Part shown: in pieces, positions 61,905 through 64,000 of the stretch
How positions within the stretch are numbered: the first letter of the stretch is position 1
How the letters are laid out: each line of letters begins with the position of its first letter
Origin: Pedobacter sp. AK013
Lineage (GTDB): Bacteria; Bacteroidota; Bacteroidia; Sphingobacteriales; Sphingobacteriaceae
Assembly (NCBI RefSeq): GCF_014205835.1
Contig: NZ_JACHCQ010000005.1
Location: forward strand, 62,001 to 126,000
Reading direction: 5' to 3'
DNA length: 64,000 bases
Program-made: the position numbers and the translations under genes
The notes under the pieces: model-generated
The model's input: the letters and a program-made list of their open reading frames with translations, nothing else
Databases searched by the model: none
What the model was told of the DNA's origin: nothing

Positions 61905-62308
61905 AGCGTTGACATTTGTTCTATAACCTTGTAGTCAAAAGGACAAAACTTGTCAAGCATTATCAACGGTTGTCCAATAATGTAGGCCATACATTTATGC
62001 CCAAATAAAAGCGGTTCTTTTTTAAGATCCAGCCCAGCGCTCAATTTTCTTTGTTCGCTTGCGACAATCCTTGTTTTAAAGGAGACAGAATCAAGAGATA
62101 CCTCATTCTCTAAATTTTTAACTGGTTCTTTCAACTTAAACTCTGGTTTTTCTTTGGTTTTAAGCACCATCAATCCAAACTGAACTGCCAGAATAACTTC
62201 TGGATACAGATCTTTAACCTCCTGTTCTTCGCAGGGTTTTATTTTAAACTGATTTACAAATTCACTAACCTCAACAATAGCAAGGTTCTCTTCAATCACA
62301 ATATTCAT
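61895..62308 (-). CDS. Tail assembly chaperone, short form
   Basis: A 137-residue cytoplasmic protein (MNIVIEENLAIVEVSEFVNQ to EQMSTLFL), located between tail tube and tape-measure genes, exactly where tail chaperones lie. Together with its frameshifted long form it coats the tape measure and recruits tube subunits during assembly; neither form is in the finished particle. The sequence itself is poorly conserved, so the call rests on position and on the frameshift signal at its 3' end. Confidence 0.8.
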   Translation of the reverse strand: MNIVIEENLAIVEVSEFVNQFKIKPCEEQEVKDLYPEVILAVQFGLMVLKTKEKPEFKLKEPVKNLENEVSLDSVSFKTRIVASEQRKLSAGLDLKKEPLLFGHKCMAYIIGQPLIMLDKFCPFDYKVIEQMSTLFL

Positions 62309-62328
62309 TTGTTTATTTTTAATGGTTA

Positions 62329-62736
62329 TTAAGCAATGTTTTCAAGTTTACCACCCCCAGCGACTTTAAGTGTCATCTGGGCTGTATTGGTGTCTGTAGC
62401 GATATCGCCAACAGGCCTGCCTGTTCCTTTATAAATAGCCCCAGATATGTGGCTAAAAGTCCAAACACCGTGAACGGGGTCTGCAGACAAAGCAATGATA
62501 GACTCTTCTTCGTATCCGGTTTTTAAATCGGTAGCAATAGGGCCGTCAACTGACCACCCTTTATTATTTTTAACGTCAATTGACTCACCCTTTGAGGTTA
62601 CGGCATTGTCATCGGCAGAACGAATCCCACCGCGGTCAATATTAAAACTCTCACCAGATTTAGGACTAAATCTGAAATCACCAAGGGTAGGATGGGTACA
62701 TGTTACCTCTGTAAAATCTCCGGCTATAAATGACAT
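62329..62736 (-). CDS. Tail tube protein
   Basis: A 135-residue beta-rich protein (MSFIAGDFTEVTCTHPTLGD, SGESFNIDRGGIRSADD, MTLKVAGGGKLENIA). Size and position right after the sheath gene mark it as the contractile-tail tube subunit, which stacks in rings inside the sheath and conducts the DNA. No clear match to a named tube family can be claimed by eye. Confidence 0.75.
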   Translation of the reverse strand: MSFIAGDFTEVTCTHPTLGDFRFSPKSGESFNIDRGGIRSADDNAVTSKGESIDVKNNKGWSVDGPIATDLKTGYEEESIIALSADPVHGVWTFSHISGAIYKGTGRPVGDIATDTNTAQMTLKVAGGGKLENIA

Positions 62737-62769
62737 GTCTTTTTGTTTTTAAATTTTATAATCAGTTAA

Positions 62770-64000
62770 TTAAAATCCAGCCTCAGCATCAGTTGATACT
62801 ATCCTGGCAACCCCGGTACGTTTATACCTGAAAAAAGATTCGAACCTGTCGGGGTTAGTGTCAGATATCTGAACTCTTAAAGAGCTTTTACTAAAGGCAG
62901 GTTCGTTGATGAGTGCTTTTTCAGAAAGATCATCAAATAGGTCATACAGAACAGATTTCCACTCCTTAGGTTTTATAGCGTTCTGAACCTGGGTTACCTG
63001 ATCATCACGTAACAAAACGTGATCTCTAACATGATTTTTCTCAAGAAGAGTGTAAGCGTCTTTTACGTTCCAGTCAAGATTTAAATTTCTTGCATAAGAA
63101 TACTGTAACGGAGTTTCGCCTTCAGGGTGATAGGTTGTAACCAAATCCTCAACTTGGTATTTACCATTTTCGAAACTTACAGTCGAACTTCCTGATTTAA
63201 CAAGCATGTCCCTTACGTTGTAGTCCGACATATCTCCAATCAATCCAGATACAGGCACCGGCATATCTGGGTAATATTTGCCGCTGACATCCAAATGCGG
63301 GGTATCCTGCATAATCCTTGCAAAAAGCAAAACCATGTTTGCTGCCGCTTCCCAGGAGAAACCTTCACTACCCGGAGCAGGGCATAAAACATTTGTTACC
63401 TGGTCAATTCTACCAGCCGCGTCAGTAATAGCTTTAATATCATCTGCAGATGTTAAAGTGCTACCAAAAAACGCCATAAATGGCTTGAAGATGCGGCCCT
63501 GATATCTGCCTGTTGGAGCTTCGTCGTCCGGTATTCCGTTAAACGCCTCAAGTGCCGCCAGCTGAGCTGTGCCGTAAGGATTAATAACGGTCGTATACCA
63601 GTTTTCTCCAAACTGGGCAAATGCACCAGCAAGATCAACTGAACCGGCTCCTGCCGTTACTGTTGTTTGTGCATAGCTTACTCCCGCATCAATACCGTTG
63701 TTACTTATTGCTGTTTTTAGTTCAGCAGAAGTTGCGCCTTTCCATTTTGTTTTTAAGGTTAATACGCCAGCTACAAATGTTGCAATAACAGGAGATCCAA
63801 GAACGCTCGATACAGCAGCAGTTATTTTTGTGGCAATTTGAGTAGGAGTATCACCTATTGATACAGCAAAACTATAGTCAACAAAATCCAGGCTGTCACG
63901 TCCAGCGATTCTGATAAAATGGGTTGCATTTTTTGTTGCAGTTCCCGTAATCGTCCATATGTGGGTTGTCTGTGTTGCTCCAACATCTGAAAGCTGTGGG
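62770..64000 (-). CDS. Tail sheath protein, 5' end beyond the window
   Basis: The frame is open from the window edge to the stop at 62770, giving 409 residues; an internal ATG at 63477 lies in mid-protein and is not the start. ENWYTTVINPYGTAQLAALEAFNG, TGRYQGRIFKPFMAFFGST and the C-terminal NPDRFESFFRYKRTGVARIVSTDAEAGF are the subtilisin-like middle domain and C-terminal arm of Mu-type sheath proteins. The sheath contracts to drive the tube through the host envelope. About 60-100 N-terminal residues are probably missing. Confidence 0.92.
   Translation of the reverse strand, partial: PQLSDVGATQTTHIWTITGTATKNATHFIRIAGRDSLDFVDYSFAVSIGDTPTQIATKITAAVSSVLGSPVIATFVAGVLTLKTKWKGATSAELKTAISNNGIDAGVSYAQTTVTAGAGSVDLAGAFAQFGENWYTTVINPYGTAQLAALEAFNGIPDDEAPTGRYQGRIFKPFMAFFGSTLTSADDIKAITDAAGRIDQVTNVLCPAPGSEGFSWEAAANMVLLFARIMQDTPHLDVSGKYYPDMPVPVSGLIGDMSDYNVRDMLVKSGSSTVSFENGKYQVEDLVTTYHPEGETPLQYSYARNLNLDWNVKDAYTLLEKNHVRDHVLLRDDQVTQVQNAIKPKEWKSVLYDLFDDLSEKALINEPAFSKSSLRVQISDTNPDRFESFFRYKRTGVARIVSTDAEAGF

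Larger units (their letters stand above)
45007..64000. mobile_element. Prophage with contractile Mu-like tail (left part, right end outside window)
   Basis: A tyrosine integrase is followed by about 20 genes on the opposite strand coding for lysis, tail fibres, baseplate, tape measure, tube and sheath. Gene sizes, tight overlaps (TAATG, ATGA) and the tail order are those of a temperate myovirus. Integration by a tyrosine recombinase separates it from true Mu-like transposing phages. Head, packaging, replication and repressor genes are expected beyond 64000. The left border is placed at about 45.0 kb on gene content only. Confidence 0.9.

Noticed and set aside
62770..63477. Separate 235-residue gene
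   Set aside because: The same frame stays open to the window edge and encodes typical sheath sequence before this ATG, so it is only the C-terminal part of the sheath gene.
45007..64000. Extracellular contractile injection system or tailocin instead of a prophage
   Set aside because: An integrase, endolysin and holin-like gene favour a prophage; no toxin cargo, AAA+ ATPase or PAAR-type effector gene is present. The final answer needs the head genes beyond the window.
1..64000. CRISPR array, restriction-modification or retron system
   Set aside because: No regularly spaced repeats, Cas, methyltransferase, reverse transcriptase or other recognised defence genes were seen on either strand.

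Overview
The window looks like a chromosome segment of a Sphingobacteriaceae bacterium (Bacteroidota), most likely Pedobacter or a close relative. The reasons are the low G+C, two SusC/SusD pairs, a hybrid two-component system, TAnnTTTG-type promoter elements, and many signal-peptide carbohydrate enzymes. No 16S gene or other species marker is present, so the genus is an inference.

Layout. 1-1.1 kb: end of an AHSA1/SRPBCC gene and a small SelT/W/H-like thioredoxin-fold gene. 1.4-25.7 kb: a polysaccharide utilization locus made of an HTCS sensor-regulator, a BNR_4 propeller enzyme (GH145/PL42-like), a double GH43, GH105, GH154 (DUF2264), a GH43_24-type exo-galactanase, GH35, SusCD pair 1, SusCD pair 2 and GH16. 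This set fits degradation of type II arabinogalactan (arabinogalactan-protein glycans): GH16, GH43_24 and GH35 take down the galactan, while the BNR_4 protein, GH105 and GH154 handle rhamnose- and glucuronate-capped side chains. 26.3-31.9 kb: an OmpA lipoprotein, then a Nudix-type regulator divergent from galT-galK-sugar symporter across a 43-bp palindrome; this is where released galactose would enter metabolism. 32-44.7 kb: antiporter, RRM protein, sialate O-acetylesterase, DUF4440 protein, GH127 beta-L-arabinofuranosidase, OmpA/MotB-like lipoprotein, HPP membrane protein, DUF3606, a cold-shock-like protein, a PAS histidine kinase and a Crp/Fnr regulator.

45.0-64.0 kb: the left part of a prophage with a contractile, Mu-like tail. 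A tyrosine integrase lies at its left end and the late genes are all on the minus strand, read from right to left: sheath (cut by the window edge), tube, frameshifted tail chaperone, tape measure, gp46, gp47/J, gp48, two related fibre/adaptor proteins, a tail-completion-like protein, DNA-circularization (N), gp44 hub, gp45 spike, a very large SGNH-esterase tail protein with a Sec signal peptide, and a lysis cassette. Head, replication and repressor genes must lie beyond 64 kb.

The most unusual signals are: a shared CCCCT direct-repeat promoter design at two locus promoters; the degenerate Nudix regulator with its long palindrome; two -1 frameshift sites in the prophage, one at the end of an unknown gene that then abuts the integrase stop exactly; the signal-peptide SGNH tail protein; a permuted baseplate gene order; and a possible small RNA between the host Crp gene and the integrase.
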